From positions 1-21,433 of the forward strand of contig PFQB01000010.1 of NCBI GenBank assembly GCA_002793355.1: 21,433 bases of DNA. The letters run 5' to 3'. Positions 1 through 7,058 of this stretch are shown piece after piece. The notes beneath the pieces are model-generated. The model saw only the letters and a program-made list of their open reading frames with translations, ran no database searches and had not been told where the DNA came from. The translations under genes and the position numbers were made by a program. This stretch comes from Candidatus Dojkabacteria bacterium CG_4_10_14_0_2_um_filter_Dojkabacteria_WS6_41_15. GTDB taxonomy: Bacteria; Patescibacteriota; Dojkabacteria; GCA-002793355. Position 1 is the first letter of the stretch, and each line of letters begins with the position of its first letter.

Positions 1-39
1 CTCACATTCTTTGAGTATGAAATAAATTAACCGCCAGAT

Positions 40-67
40 ACCCCGTCAGCTTGCTGCGGGGTTCTTC
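40..67 (+). terminator. Hairpin terminator before the first gene
   Basis: ACCCCG (40-45) and CAG (47-49) pair with CTG (54-56) and CGGGGT (57-62), with one bulged T and a CTTG loop. The stem is followed by the T-rich TCTTCATTT. This looks like the Rho-independent terminator of a gene to the left of the window. The same AGATACCCCG prefix starts the palindrome at 3286. The rest of 1-129 shows no gene. Confidence 0.55.
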
Positions 68-129
68 ATTTGGTGGGGCGGCAGTAACGCTCTTGGTGTA
101 TTTTTTTATTTAACATATTTGCGAGTTTC

Positions 130-804
130 ATGATTGACTTACGTAAGAAAAATTACTTTCTTTTTGACATGGATGGAACCCTGGTCGATTTAGAGCGCCT
201 TAACTATCATTGTTTTAATGAGGTAACGCAAGAAATTACCGGCACTGAACTGTCATTTGTTGAATATATGAACTATGTTGCAGGTGCAGGAACAGTAACG
301 GGGCTTTTGTCATATTTTGCAAGCAAGGGAGTTAAAGCTCCATCTTCGGAAGAGTTTCTGAAAAAGTATCGAGTTCGAAAAGAATTCTTTCTTGACCATC
401 ATTTTGATGAAATGGTCACCGTAATTGCAGGAGCAAAAGAGTTCTTAACCAAGGCAAAACAAGTTGGCAAAAAACTTGCTGTTGGCACGTCCACCAATAA
501 GTTTTTTGCCCTGATGATTCTGAATAAAACTGGATTGTTGCCGTATTTTGATACAGTAGTTACCGCAGACGATGTACATCACCGGAAACCAAACCCAGAA
601 ATATATGAAAAGGCGCTGTTTCAGTTAAAGGGAACGAAACCCGAGACGTTGATATTTGAAAATACGTACAACGGCGTTAAGAGTGCTGAGAATGCAGGGA
701 TTGACTATTTAGTTATTCATAGCACAGGTGAAAATGACGATGTTGTAGCAAAAAATAGAAACAGCGTAGATTCTTATGGGGAGCTACTTCCTCAGCTGTA
801 TTAA
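130..804 (+). CDS. HAD-superfamily hydrolase, subfamily I (phosphatase/phosphoglucomutase-like)
   Basis: A 224-residue single-domain HAD protein, of a length usual for beta-phosphoglucomutase or phosphoglycolate-phosphatase relatives. Motif I is DMDGT (D13 nucleophile, D15 acid/base). A helical cap follows at about residues 20-95. Motif II is the GTST stretch near T120, and motif III is K153 in HRKPNPE. Motif IV is FENTYNGV at 176-183, where most relatives have FED-S-GV, so the second acidic metal ligand is Asn178. The enzyme probably hydrolyses a small phosphorylated metabolite in the cytoplasm; the substrate cannot be read. A weak promoter (TTGGTG 93-98, 17 bp, TATTTG 116-121) would start transcription close to ATG 130. 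No Shine-Dalgarno is visible. A second, larger HAD gene starts 36 bp downstream. Confidence 0.85.
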   Translation: MIDLRKKNYFLFDMDGTLVDLERLNYHCFNEVTQEITGTELSFVEYMNYVAGAGTVTGLLSYFASKGVKAPSSEEFLKKYRVRKEFFLDHHFDEMVTVIAGAKEFLTKAKQVGKKLAVGTSTNKFFALMILNKTGLLPYFDTVVTADDVHHRKPNPEIYEKALFQLKGTKPETLIFENTYNGVKSAENAGIDYLVIHSTGENDDVVAKNRNSVDSYGELLPQLY

Positions 805-805
805 C

Positions 806-835
806 TTGTCGGTGGCGGTGAAATTGTATTATACT
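806..835 (+). promoter_or_regulatory. Sigma70-type promoter for the tandem-HAD gene
   Basis: TTGTCG (806-811), an 18-bp spacer, then TATACT (830-835). Only five nucleotides separate the -10 box from ATG 841, so the transcript would begin at or next to the start codon (leaderless). Confidence 0.55.
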
Positions 836-840
836 GACGT

Positions 841-2211
841 ATGCCAAAACTGCGCGGAGTACTCTTGGACCTAGATGGAACACTAGCTAACACAGAAGAC
901 TATCTATTTCTTTATGCAAAAAATCAAAAGGTAGAAAACCTTGTTGAATATAAGTTATATGAGTATCTTCGACCGATTCTCAAGGTCATTTCGTGGGAAG
1001 AATTTATTGAACTGTATTCGCGAGCCATGAAAGAAATTAAGGCAGAATTAGTGGGCACTGCTGCTGCGCATAGTCGTTATCTTTACCTCCAAAAAACGTT
1101 GGAGCTCTGTGGCATTAACTTTGTACCCGATATTATTCAGCGTGGTACTGACTTTTACTTCGATGAAGTGTTACGACGCACAACACTATACCCGGGCGTA
1201 ATTGAAGTACTGAAAGCACTAAAATACAATCAACTAAAAACGTGTATGGTTACCGATATGCCTGTGGATGCTCAGATTAAGAAAATCAGGAAATTGGGTA
1301 TAATGAAATACATTGACTATTTGGTTACTTCCGAAGAGGCGGGAGCAGATAAACCGCATCAGGAGCAAGGATTGCTAGCACTAACAAAGCTTCACTTGCG
1401 TCAGGAAGAAGTAATTATGATTGGTAATAATCCGAAAACGGATGTTGAGTTAGCGTACAGACTTGGGATAAAATCGATTCTTTTCGACCCGCGAGGTCTT
1501 TACAAAAACAAAAAAGGAAAAGAAACGCACTATACACAAGATTTTCTGGATGTTCCAAAGTTTTTAGGTATCACACTGCAGAAATTTTCTCGGAAGAAAC
1601 TGCTAATTATAGACTTTGTCGGCACTCTTACCAACGAGAAGCAAATGATAGCCGATATTCTCTGCGCATTTGTTCACAAAGATAGTGCACTGGTCTCAGC
1701 AGAATATCAACTGTTTCGTCAAGGACAAATAACGGAACCAGAATTCTGGTATAGGCTAGGAGTAGGTGATATAAAAAAGGCACATAGAGCTATTGACGCT
1801 GCGGTAACTATCAGAAGCAGCGTAGTTGCATTGTTAACAAGACTGAAAAAGAGATTCACCCTGGTGCTGCTTACGGATTTCCCTGGCCAATGGGGGCGCG
1901 AAATCATGAAGAATCGGGGAATAGCGAAACACTTTTCTTTGATGATTTTTGGTGGCGACTCGCAATTTACAAAACCCGATTCCCGACTGTTTGGCTATGT
2001 CCTATCAAAATTCCCTGACATTAACCCAGAGAATGCTACCATTATCGATGATACTCCCGCAGCACTCGCCTCGGGACGCGATTTACTAATGCAAACTATT
2101 TTGGTGGAAAACGAAAAAACAATACATACGGTTTTTGTGCCCGATAGTGTCGTAAAGAATATATTGGAAGCAGAAAAGATCTTAGAAAAAAGCGAAAAGT
2201 TAAATGAGTAG
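841..2211 (+). CDS. Tandem two-domain HAD-superfamily hydrolase
   Basis: 456 residues, about twice a normal HAD protein, because two complete HAD units are fused. The first has DLDGT (D10, D12), a cap region, a motif II VTDM, a motif III lysine in GADKPHQ, and motif IV MIGNNPKTD, where the usual GD is GN. The second begins near residue 253 with IIDFVGT. It keeps the nucleophile D258 but has V260 where phosphatases carry the second Asp. It continues with motif II LLTDFP, motif III TKPDSR and an intact motif IV IIDDTP. HAD enzymes lacking the +2 Asp include dehalogenases and phosphonatases, so the second half may have another chemistry or be regulatory. No Shine-Dalgarno is present; a promoter abuts the ATG. 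The substrate is unknown. Confidence 0.85.
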   Translation: MPKLRGVLLDLDGTLANTEDYLFLYAKNQKVENLVEYKLYEYLRPILKVISWEEFIELYSRAMKEIKAELVGTAAAHSRYLYLQKTLELCGINFVPDIIQRGTDFYFDEVLRRTTLYPGVIEVLKALKYNQLKTCMVTDMPVDAQIKKIRKLGIMKYIDYLVTSEEAGADKPHQEQGLLALTKLHLRQEEVIMIGNNPKTDVELAYRLGIKSILFDPRGLYKNKKGKETHYTQDFLDVPKFLGITLQKFSRKKLLIIDFVGTLTNEKQMIADILCAFVHKDSALVSAEYQLFRQGQITEPEFWYRLGVGDIKKAHRAIDAAVTIRSSVVALLTRLKKRFTLVLLTDFPGQWGREIMKNRGIAKHFSLMIFGGDSQFTKPDSRLFGYVLSKFPDINPENATIIDDTPAALASGRDLLMQTILVENEKTIHTVFVPDSVVKNILEAEKILEKSEKLNE

Positions 2212-2268
2212 TTTTCTGCCAGAATCGGAGCTATTGGTGGGTATGTAGCGATTTGCTGTAAGACAGGG

Positions 2269-2274
2269 TACAAT
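2269..2274 (+). promoter_or_regulatory. -10 box directly upstream of the HD-domain gene
   Basis: TACAAT ends 7 nt before ATG 2282, again placing the predicted transcription start at the start codon. No good -35 is seen at 16-18 bp. Confidence 0.4.
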
Positions 2275-2281
2275 AGACACT

Positions 2282-2899
2282 ATGAAACCATTCGCTTTAA
2301 AAAGTCAGGTAAAGGAAGCGCTGATAGGTGCATCTATTTGGAACGAAAGAGTTGAAGAGGCACTGCTCAGGTCCATTTTATCTCACCGATATCATATTCG
2401 TGATGACGGAACGCCCTATTTAGAGCAGCATATATTCCCGATGGTCTTACGTGTTTTGGAGGCAGAACCGCAAGCAGAAGGCCTAGAGAATCTAGTCATC
2501 CTTACTTTTCTGCACGATGCCTACGAAAAAGACCCCTATTTTAGTATAGAAGTTATAGAAGAGTATTTTGGCAAAGAGATTGCGGACAACATTGTTGCAA
2601 TCACCGAAGAACCCAAACGCGGGTTGAAAAATCTGCATGATCGAATGGCGTTGAACAAAGAATATGTGAAAAAGGTCGGAAAGGCTGCAACTCATGTAAA
2701 AATTGTCAAATTGGAATCGTGGCTCAACAATCTTATGACGACAGAAATGCTCCACGATATCGAGAAATACGAACGTTTGATTGAGAAGGCAGAGCTGCTT
2801 TATTTACCTTTCGCAAAAACAGTATCTTCAAAGTATGTAGAGGAGTTGGAAAGAGAGGTAAAACGGCTTAAAGAGCTAGTAGACAGCAGAAAGAAGTAA
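2282..2899 (+). CDS. RelA/SpoT-like HD-domain phosphohydrolase (degenerate metal site)
   Basis: 205 residues. The segment from R40 to H50 (IRDDGTPYLEQH) matches the R...GxPYxxH signature of RSH hydrolase domains. L77-H78-D79 with E82 matches the HDxxE core, and FGKEIADNIVAITEEP corresponds to the segment following it. The fourth metal ligand, normally Asp in KLADRLHN, is Ser146 (KLESWLNN), and the D of HDxxED is Lys83. Residues 185-205 form a charged, coiled-coil-like tail. There is no synthetase or TGS domain, so it resembles a stand-alone small alarmone hydrolase or a related nucleotide pyrophosphohydrolase. Whether it is active given the substitutions is uncertain. It is the last gene of the HAD/HAD/HD run and precedes a terminator. 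Confidence 0.75.
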   Translation: MKPFALKSQVKEALIGASIWNERVEEALLRSILSHRYHIRDDGTPYLEQHIFPMVLRVLEAEPQAEGLENLVILTFLHDAYEKDPYFSIEVIEEYFGKEIADNIVAITEEPKRGLKNLHDRMALNKEYVKKVGKAATHVKIVKLESWLNNLMTTEMLHDIEKYERLIEKAELLYLPFAKTVSSKYVEELEREVKRLKELVDSRKK

Positions 2900-2941
2900 C
2901 CATAGAACGGGTCCTTATCAATTTCACGTCAAGTCTTGCCG

Positions 2942-2965
2942 ACACATTTCTTTAATGTGTTTTTA
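2942..2965 (+). terminator. A/T-rich terminator after the HD gene
   Basis: ACACATT (2942-2948) pairs perfectly with AATGTGT (2954-2960) around a 5-nt loop, and the stem runs into a T tract (2960-2964). It lies about 40 bp after the stop at 2899 and closes the HAD/HAD/HD run. Confidence 0.6.
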
Positions 2966-2967
2966 CG

Positions 2968-2982
2968 GCTATAAAATCACTG
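2968..2982. repeat. 15-bp direct repeat, copy 1
   Basis: GCTATAAAATCACTG occurs here and, identically, at 5375-5389. One copy lies in each of the two long gaps that flank the adenylate-kinase-like gene. A 9-bp subset, AAAATCACT, also occurs near 5167. Confidence 0.5.
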
Positions 2983-3285
2983 AAGCAGAAAGATCCGCAC
3001 CATTTGTTGATAGAGCGATAAATTATCGATGTAGTCATCTTAGAAATCGCCAAACACAAAAGGTTTCACGTTGCGTGGTATTGTTAACGTCCGTGGTTTT
3101 CGAATTCTGAGTGTAAATAACGACAAAATGCTGAATAAGCCCAAACTCTGACCCTAGGTGGCCTAACCCTGAAGTAAACAGAACTTTTTATATGCATCCC
3201 ACATTTTGAAAATTTTGGAAGTACACTTGTTGTCAGACCTGTTCTTTAGTTGGCAATAAGAACACTATTCATATTTTCTTAAATA

Positions 3286-3303
3286 GATACCCCGGCGGGT
3301 ATC
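3286..3303. repeat. Perfect 7-bp palindrome with CGGC loop
   Basis: GATACCC (3286-3292) and GGGTATC (3297-3303) form a perfect stem around CGGC. No T tract follows, so it is not a typical terminator; it could be a protein-binding site or RNA hairpin. Confidence 0.45.
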
Positions 3304-3449
3304 AGAACATCATAAAAATGGTTTGTATGCTAAGACAGTCAAGGTTTTCGGTTGATTGCAAAATTGGTATGGTGATTTTACCCACTCATTCCCAATTAGG
3401 AGGTTGGTCATTTTACAGGACCAAAACTTTGATTGGACTATTGCTGGAT

Positions 3450-3482
3450 ATTCAGAATTCTTTCATTCTGAATTTGATTTTT
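3450..3482 (+). terminator. Terminator- or attenuator-like hairpin in the gap
   Basis: ATTCAGAAT (3450-3458) pairs with ATTCTGAAT (3465-3473) around a 6-nt loop, followed by TTGATTTTT. No coding gene ends just upstream, so it may end a non-coding transcript or insulate the promoter at 3491. Confidence 0.45.
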
Positions 3483-3490
3483 GCTCAGGG

Positions 3491-3496
3491 TATAAT
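3491..3496 (+). promoter_or_regulatory. Consensus -10 box upstream of the adenylate-kinase-like gene
   Basis: A perfect TATAAT, 58 bp before ATG 3555, would give a leader of about 50 nt. The -35 is poor (CTGAAT at 17 bp), and an alternative weaker GATACT (3546-3551) lies next to the ATG. It is uncertain which is used. Confidence 0.35.
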
Positions 3497-3554
3497 AGAA
3501 GACTGCTCAGAATACCTTATAGGTGTAAGTGTACTAATTTAAGTAGATACTTCA

Positions 3555-4850
3555 ATGAAAATTATTGCAAAACTGTATTCATCTGTAGAAGTTGGACAGA
3601 TAATTGTAGACACTGTACACGATATCGCCGGTAAGATGGCTGCAGACGGAGTGAGTACTCCTGAGAAAAAATCTTTGGTAATGCGAGAGTGGGCAGAAGA
3701 TTTGTTGCCACAAGTCGAAGATGTTGTTGTAGAGGAAGTGGTCAGGCGCCAAGTTCAGGGGATCACCCTGTCGATCTGGATTGGTCCGCCAGGTTCAGGT
3801 AAGGGAACAAATATTGAAACAGTTGAATTGCTAGGAAAGTTGTATGCTGAAGTTGTCTCGCAAGGAGGAGCTCGTTTACTTGACGAGCCGTTTCACTCAT
3901 TGTTATTGCAATTTTCTGTTGATCGAGCGGCGATAAATACAGGAACAAAAGGGATGTTTAATAGGCCAGATGGTGAGTATGTTCCACTGTTTGGTGACCT
4001 GGTTCCTATAATAGGTAAACACGTTGCTGATGGTGGATTTGTGCCCGATGACCTGGTTTCTGTGTTGGTAGAATTGATGCTTTTGTATAGGTTGACGCAA
4101 AACGCTCATCGTATCCAAATCGATTTATGGCCAAGAACGGGTCCACAATTCGCAATGTTTTCGCGGCTGGGGCAAAAGATTAAGCAAAAAAGTGGCAAGT
4201 TAACCAACGAAGTGGTAATAATAAAGGTCCTTGATGCGGCAAGTTTACAAGAGGTCCGGACTAAACCACTGGAGTTTGCGGTGGAATCAAGAAATATTGC
4301 ACAAAGCATTAAAAAGGAGGTTGAATCGATGTGGTATGTTGAGGCATTTGAAAAAGGCGCCACAATACAAGATCCTCAAGAAAGGTTTGCTATAGAAAAC
4401 ACTGGACTTGCAAAATTGTTCACCGTATTGGAGCAAAAGCATACATCAGACGTCTGTGGAATTGTACTTGAAGAGCTTCGTACAGTTTGTAACCGAATGG
4501 CTTTTAGGTTCAATTTAATTGTGAGAGACAATCAGATACCACGACCAGATGAGTACCCCTTAAGTATAATCCGCCGTTTGGCCGTATATACAGGAGAAAC
4601 CTCCCCTGCTTTCCTAGAGGCAGTGGCGGATAGTGCCGGAAACTCTGGATATTACGTTGTATCCTCTGCGGGCACACCCGAAGAAGTGATTAACGACCTC
4701 CTAGACACTCTTGCAGGTGTCGCTTCAGCGAACGAGAGATGGAGTAAGGTGAAAGAATTCGCCGGTGAAATCGCGGTTACTCTTGTACACCGAAAAGAGC
4801 TTATAGTAGGCGAGCTTTTGCAACGGTTGGGGGGTATAATAAACTCCTAA
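3555..4850 (+). CDS. Adenylate-kinase-like P-loop protein with N-terminal extension and large insertion
   Basis: 431 residues, about twice a normal adenylate kinase. After a helical N-terminal extension (1-70), a P-loop GPPGSGKGT lies at 77-85. GGFVPDDLV (160-168) and DLWPRTGPQ (190-198) match the VPDE and DGFPRT-x-Q elements of adenylate kinases. RPDEYPLSIIRRLAVYTGETSP (about 330-351) matches the family's RxDD...RLxxY...TxP helix, and GTPEEVINDLL matches the terminal strand and helix. The LID region is replaced by roughly 90-100 mostly charged, helical residues (about 238-330) with no zinc cysteines. The TGDLLR AMP-binding segment is not recognisable. It therefore probably binds ATP, but the acceptor may not be AMP. 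ATG 3555 is fixed by an in-frame TAA at 3540. Both sides are long gaps, so it appears monocistronic. Confidence 0.7.
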   Translation: MKIIAKLYSSVEVGQIIVDTVHDIAGKMAADGVSTPEKKSLVMREWAEDLLPQVEDVVVEEVVRRQVQGITLSIWIGPPGSGKGTNIETVELLGKLYAEVVSQGGARLLDEPFHSLLLQFSVDRAAINTGTKGMFNRPDGEYVPLFGDLVPIIGKHVADGGFVPDDLVSVLVELMLLYRLTQNAHRIQIDLWPRTGPQFAMFSRLGQKIKQKSGKLTNEVVIIKVLDAASLQEVRTKPLEFAVESRNIAQSIKKEVESMWYVEAFEKGATIQDPQERFAIENTGLAKLFTVLEQKHTSDVCGIVLEELRTVCNRMAFRFNLIVRDNQIPRPDEYPLSIIRRLAVYTGETSPAFLEAVADSAGNSGYYVVSSAGTPEEVINDLLDTLAGVASANERWSKVKEFAGEIAVTLVHRKELIVGELLQRLGGIINS

Positions 4851-5374
4851 TCTTGGCTACTTTAAGAGACCAATAGAAACCAGATAGAGGAACAATGTCT
4901 GTAAATAGTTGCACAGATATTTGTTGCACAGCATTACTTTTGGCAAGTGCACATTAATACTATATCTGGGTGGATGCTTATGAATGAACAGGGGGTAAGT
5001 GCAATAAACAGCTAACGCTGCTAGAGTGACGAACTAATCATCAAAACGGGGTGTATTTTGCCAAAAAACTAAGCGTAGCTACTGGTGTATAAAGATGATA
5101 TCGCGACAAATGCGCACATAACGTCACAGGTGACTAGTTGAGATAGACACCACGTTGTAGAGGTGCAAAATCACTTAAGTGTATTAGCTCGAAACAATTT
5201 GGGGCCGTCAGAAATAATCTCGACAATATGGGCTAGAAACAATAATGCGCTTTGATATTTTTACGACTCAAATCGAATCGTACGCAATAGGTGAGCCGAT
5301 CCAACTTTTTAAGAGCAGGGGGTAATCGTCTAAATCTTCAACAAGGCTACCGATTCGTAATAAACGCACTATTT

Positions 5375-5389
5375 GCTATAAAATCACTG
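5375..5389. repeat. 15-bp direct repeat, copy 2
   Basis: Identical to 2968-2982. See copy 1. Confidence 0.5.
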
Positions 5390-5583
5390 GCGCCGGGATA
5401 CTATTGCATGTGCTGTTTTTGCTCATCGGTGTAGAACAAAAAGTCGGTGGCGCACAAGTGTCTAGAGGAAGATTCCCAGAAGGGGGATCTTGTGCCGATG
5501 ATTTCACAGGCGTGAAACGACACATCGAAAAGTTTTACGAATGATGGTGTTGTGGACAAAAGGCACCAATTCTCTAGACGCGG

Positions 5584-5589
5584 TATAAT
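5584..5589 (+). promoter_or_regulatory. TATAAT box that sets the start of the SanA-like gene
   Basis: A perfect -10 hexamer ends 7 nt before GTG 5597. Because it would lie inside the coding region if GTG 5552 were the start, it favours GTG 5597 as a leaderless start. No clear -35. Confidence 0.5.
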
Positions 5590-5596
5590 AGAGCAC

Positions 5597-6208
5597 GTGA
5601 AAAAGCTTTTTAAGGTGATAATTAAGGTGGTTGGTGTCTTATTTATATTAGGCATCCTTGTATTTCTTTCCATTCCGCCGTTGTTTTACTTCTATTACCG
5701 ACAATTCGTTTATGTCTCTGTTGATGCAGTGCTGGATAATCCCAAAACAGCTATGGTGCTTGGCGCTGCCGTTTATCCCGGTGGAACACCTAGCAGCGCC
5801 TTACGTGAACGCCTTGAAACTGCTGTAGCTCTCTACAAAGCTGGAAAAGTTGATCGAATCCTTGTCTCTGGAGCTCACGAGGCCAATTCCTACGATGAAC
5901 CTAAAGCAATGAAGGCAACGTTGGTAGAGTCGGGCATACCAGAAGAAGCCATCATCTCCGACAATAATGGCTTTCGCACCTTTGATTCCTGCCGCCGCGC
6001 CAAGAGTGAATTCGAAATTTCTGAGTTATTGGTCATTAGCCAAGGGTTTCACTTGCCAAGAGCCTTGTTTTTGTGCCGTTCTGTGGGCATTCAGGCTACT
6101 GGCGTATATTCTGTCGGTTCATTTTCTACATACTATAGCCGTTGGTATACGTTGCGGGAAATTGCAGCGATGTATATGGCAGTATGGGATGTGGTAGGGT
6201 ATCGGTGA
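5597..6208 (+). CDS. SanA/YdcF-like DUF218 membrane-anchored protein
   Basis: About 203 residues from GTG 5597; an upstream in-frame GTG at 5552 is less likely because a TATAAT lies between the two. A single N-terminal membrane helix (roughly residues 5-35) is followed by a DUF218 domain facing outward. Diagnostic SanA-type segments are MVLGAAVYPGGTPSSALRER, ILVSGAH, SYDEPKAMK, DNNGFRTFDSCRRA and ISQGFHLPRALFLCR. SanA in Enterobacteria is linked to envelope barrier function (vancomycin exclusion); the family's biochemical activity is not firmly known. It ends with TGA. The next gene starts 35 bp later with its own promoter. Confidence 0.85.
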   Translation: MKKLFKVIIKVVGVLFILGILVFLSIPPLFYFYYRQFVYVSVDAVLDNPKTAMVLGAAVYPGGTPSSALRERLETAVALYKAGKVDRILVSGAHEANSYDEPKAMKATLVESGIPEEAIISDNNGFRTFDSCRRAKSEFEISELLVISQGFHLPRALFLCRSVGIQATGVYSVGSFSTYYSRWYTLREIAAMYMAVWDVVGYR

Positions 6209-6209
6209 G

Positions 6210-6238
6210 TTGAAAAAACTAGCCGGATATCCTTTGAT
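6210..6238 (+). promoter_or_regulatory. Promoter adjoining ATG 6244
   Basis: TTGAAA (6210-6215, five of six -35 consensus bases), exactly 17 bp, then TTTGAT (6233-6238, four of six). Five nucleotides separate it from ATG 6244, a leaderless arrangement starting immediately after the SanA-like stop codon. Confidence 0.5.
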
Positions 6239-6243
6239 GCGTC

Positions 6244-6981
6244 ATGGCATCACTGCGACCAAACTCATTCCACCTTAATTTAGAACCAAATACACAAGCG
6301 AGGTCGGCTATTAGATCATTAAAACAAGGTGGATCGCTCGCTATAGATGCTAAAAAACAAACCTGTACACGCTTTTCACCGGAAAATAAGGTAGTAAATG
6401 ACGGTCAAGGGAAAGAAGTGCTTACCTGCTTGGCAAAGCAGGGGAATACTGCAATATTTAGACGAGAAATTGGAGTTGTAGAGTCGGGATACTCGAGTTT
6501 TGAGTTGAGACCAGCAGCAGGGAGAGATGCCAAACGAACGACCATAGATTACTTGATTGTTGACTTTCAACACAAGGAGATGGTTACTATAACTCCTGTA
6601 GTACACGGCGGTGATACCTTTGTGTTATTAGCAAATGGAATCTATAGAGCCGTAAGTAAAACACTGGCAAACCCAGTTCGTTATAGCTTCGCGGGAATTA
6701 AGATGCGTGTGGTGACGTGTACAGACGGAAATAGTGCCTATGTTACTTCCAATAACAATCTTATCATGGTTATTACAGAGGATATTGCAACCATGAAGCG
6801 TAATCACGGTAGTTATTTGAGCTCACCTTCTTTTGTAAATCCAGGAAATCCAAGCAAAAGCGCTGCTCAGTGGAGACATATAGTGGGGATAGGTGGCAAA
6901 ACATACAAAGACAAGGCACTTGTCGACGCTTGGACATTAGCAGAACAAGAAGGTTTTTCGATGTATGTGCAATCAGAATAA
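6244..6981 (+). CDS. Hypothetical protein, unknown family
   Basis: 245 residues; I do not recognise the family. There is no signal peptide, membrane helix or nucleotide-binding motif. The sequence alternates short hydrophobic strands and polar turns (for example IDYLIVDFQHKEMVTITPVV and NNNLIMVITEDIA), suggesting a mixed or beta-rich soluble fold. The C-terminal 40 residues contain a Gly/Lys-rich VGIGGKTYKDKA, then a helix. It has its own promoter next to ATG 6244. Its stop lies just before the SPFH gene's extended -10 (6983-6991), so the two genes are probably transcribed separately. Confidence 0.6.
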   Translation: MASLRPNSFHLNLEPNTQARSAIRSLKQGGSLAIDAKKQTCTRFSPENKVVNDGQGKEVLTCLAKQGNTAIFRREIGVVESGYSSFELRPAAGRDAKRTTIDYLIVDFQHKEMVTITPVVHGGDTFVLLANGIYRAVSKTLANPVRYSFAGIKMRVVTCTDGNSAYVTSNNNLIMVITEDIATMKRNHGSYLSSPSFVNPGNPSKSAAQWRHIVGIGGKTYKDKALVDAWTLAEQEGFSMYVQSE

Positions 6982-6982
6982 G

Positions 6983-6991
6983 TGCTATAAT
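6983..6991 (+). promoter_or_regulatory. Extended -10 promoter for the SPFH gene
   Basis: TGCTATAAT is a consensus extended -10 (TGnTATAAT) starting right after the stop at 6981. It predicts a leader of about 60 nt before ATG 7059. The same AGTGCTATAAT core is used at the tRNA promoter near 14109. Confidence 0.6.
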
Positions 6992-7002
6992 CTCTCATTC
7001 CC

Positions 7003-7021
7003 TTCCAATCAGGAATTGGAA
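7003..7021 (+). promoter_or_regulatory. 5' leader hairpin of the SPFH gene
   Basis: TTCCAAT (7003-7009) and ATTGGAA (7015-7021) form a perfect 7-bp stem with a 5-nt loop inside the predicted leader. No T tract follows, so it is more likely an mRNA structure or an operator than a terminator. Confidence 0.4.
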
Positions 7022-7058
7022 TACGCATAACCTGCGAACTAATATTTTTCATATTAAC

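Larger units (their letters stand above)
2900..3554. other. 655-bp gap without a convincing gene
   Basis: Holds a terminator (2942-2965), a 15-bp sequence repeated at 5375, inverted repeats at 3240-3264 and 3286-3303, a consensus AGGAGGT at 3398-3404 with no standard start codon at proper spacing, a hairpin with T-rich tail at 3450-3482, and a perfect TATAAT at 3491-3496. Short open frames here (for example 3318-3542) look random. I recognise no known structured RNA. Confidence 0.5.
4851..5596. other. About 745-bp gap without a convincing gene
   Basis: No supported gene on either strand. Short frames are random-looking, including a minus-strand frame at 5401-5673 that runs across the start of the next gene. 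Contains the second copy of the 15-bp repeat (5375-5389), a doubled GTTGCACAG near 4908 and 4922, and two GAAACAAT words near 5192 and 5233. A TATAAT at 4835-4840, in the last codons of the preceding gene, could start a transcript into the gap. Confidence 0.45.

Noticed and set aside
3318..3542. 74-residue open frame in the gap before the adenylate-kinase-like gene
   Set aside because: Composition looks random, it reads through a terminator-like hairpin, and it has no promoter or ribosome-binding signal close to its ATG.
3541..3552. AAGTAGATACTT shared with 8828-8839
   Set aside because: A 12-bp match is expected several times by chance in a window this size, and the second copy lies in coding sequence.
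2900..3554. RNase P RNA, tmRNA, SRP RNA or 6S RNA in the long gap
   Set aside because: I looked for conserved cores (P4 elements, tRNA-like T arm, SRP tetraloop region) and saw none; a covariance-model search would settle it.
3356..3634. 92-residue open frame running into the adenylate-kinase-like gene in another frame
   Set aside because: It overlaps the supported gene by 80 bp, is rich in Cys, Arg and Tyr as random frames are, and its own ATG lacks an initiation signal; the AGGAGGT at 3398 lies inside it.
5401..5673. 90-residue minus-strand frame across the SanA-like start
   Set aside because: Overlaps the signal-anchor region of a clear gene and has no family resemblance; an antisense shadow.
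6870..7058. N-terminal extension of the SPFH protein
   Set aside because: The frame is open but overlaps the preceding gene, lies across its stop and the extended -10, and puts a non-hydrophobic stretch before the obvious membrane anchor.
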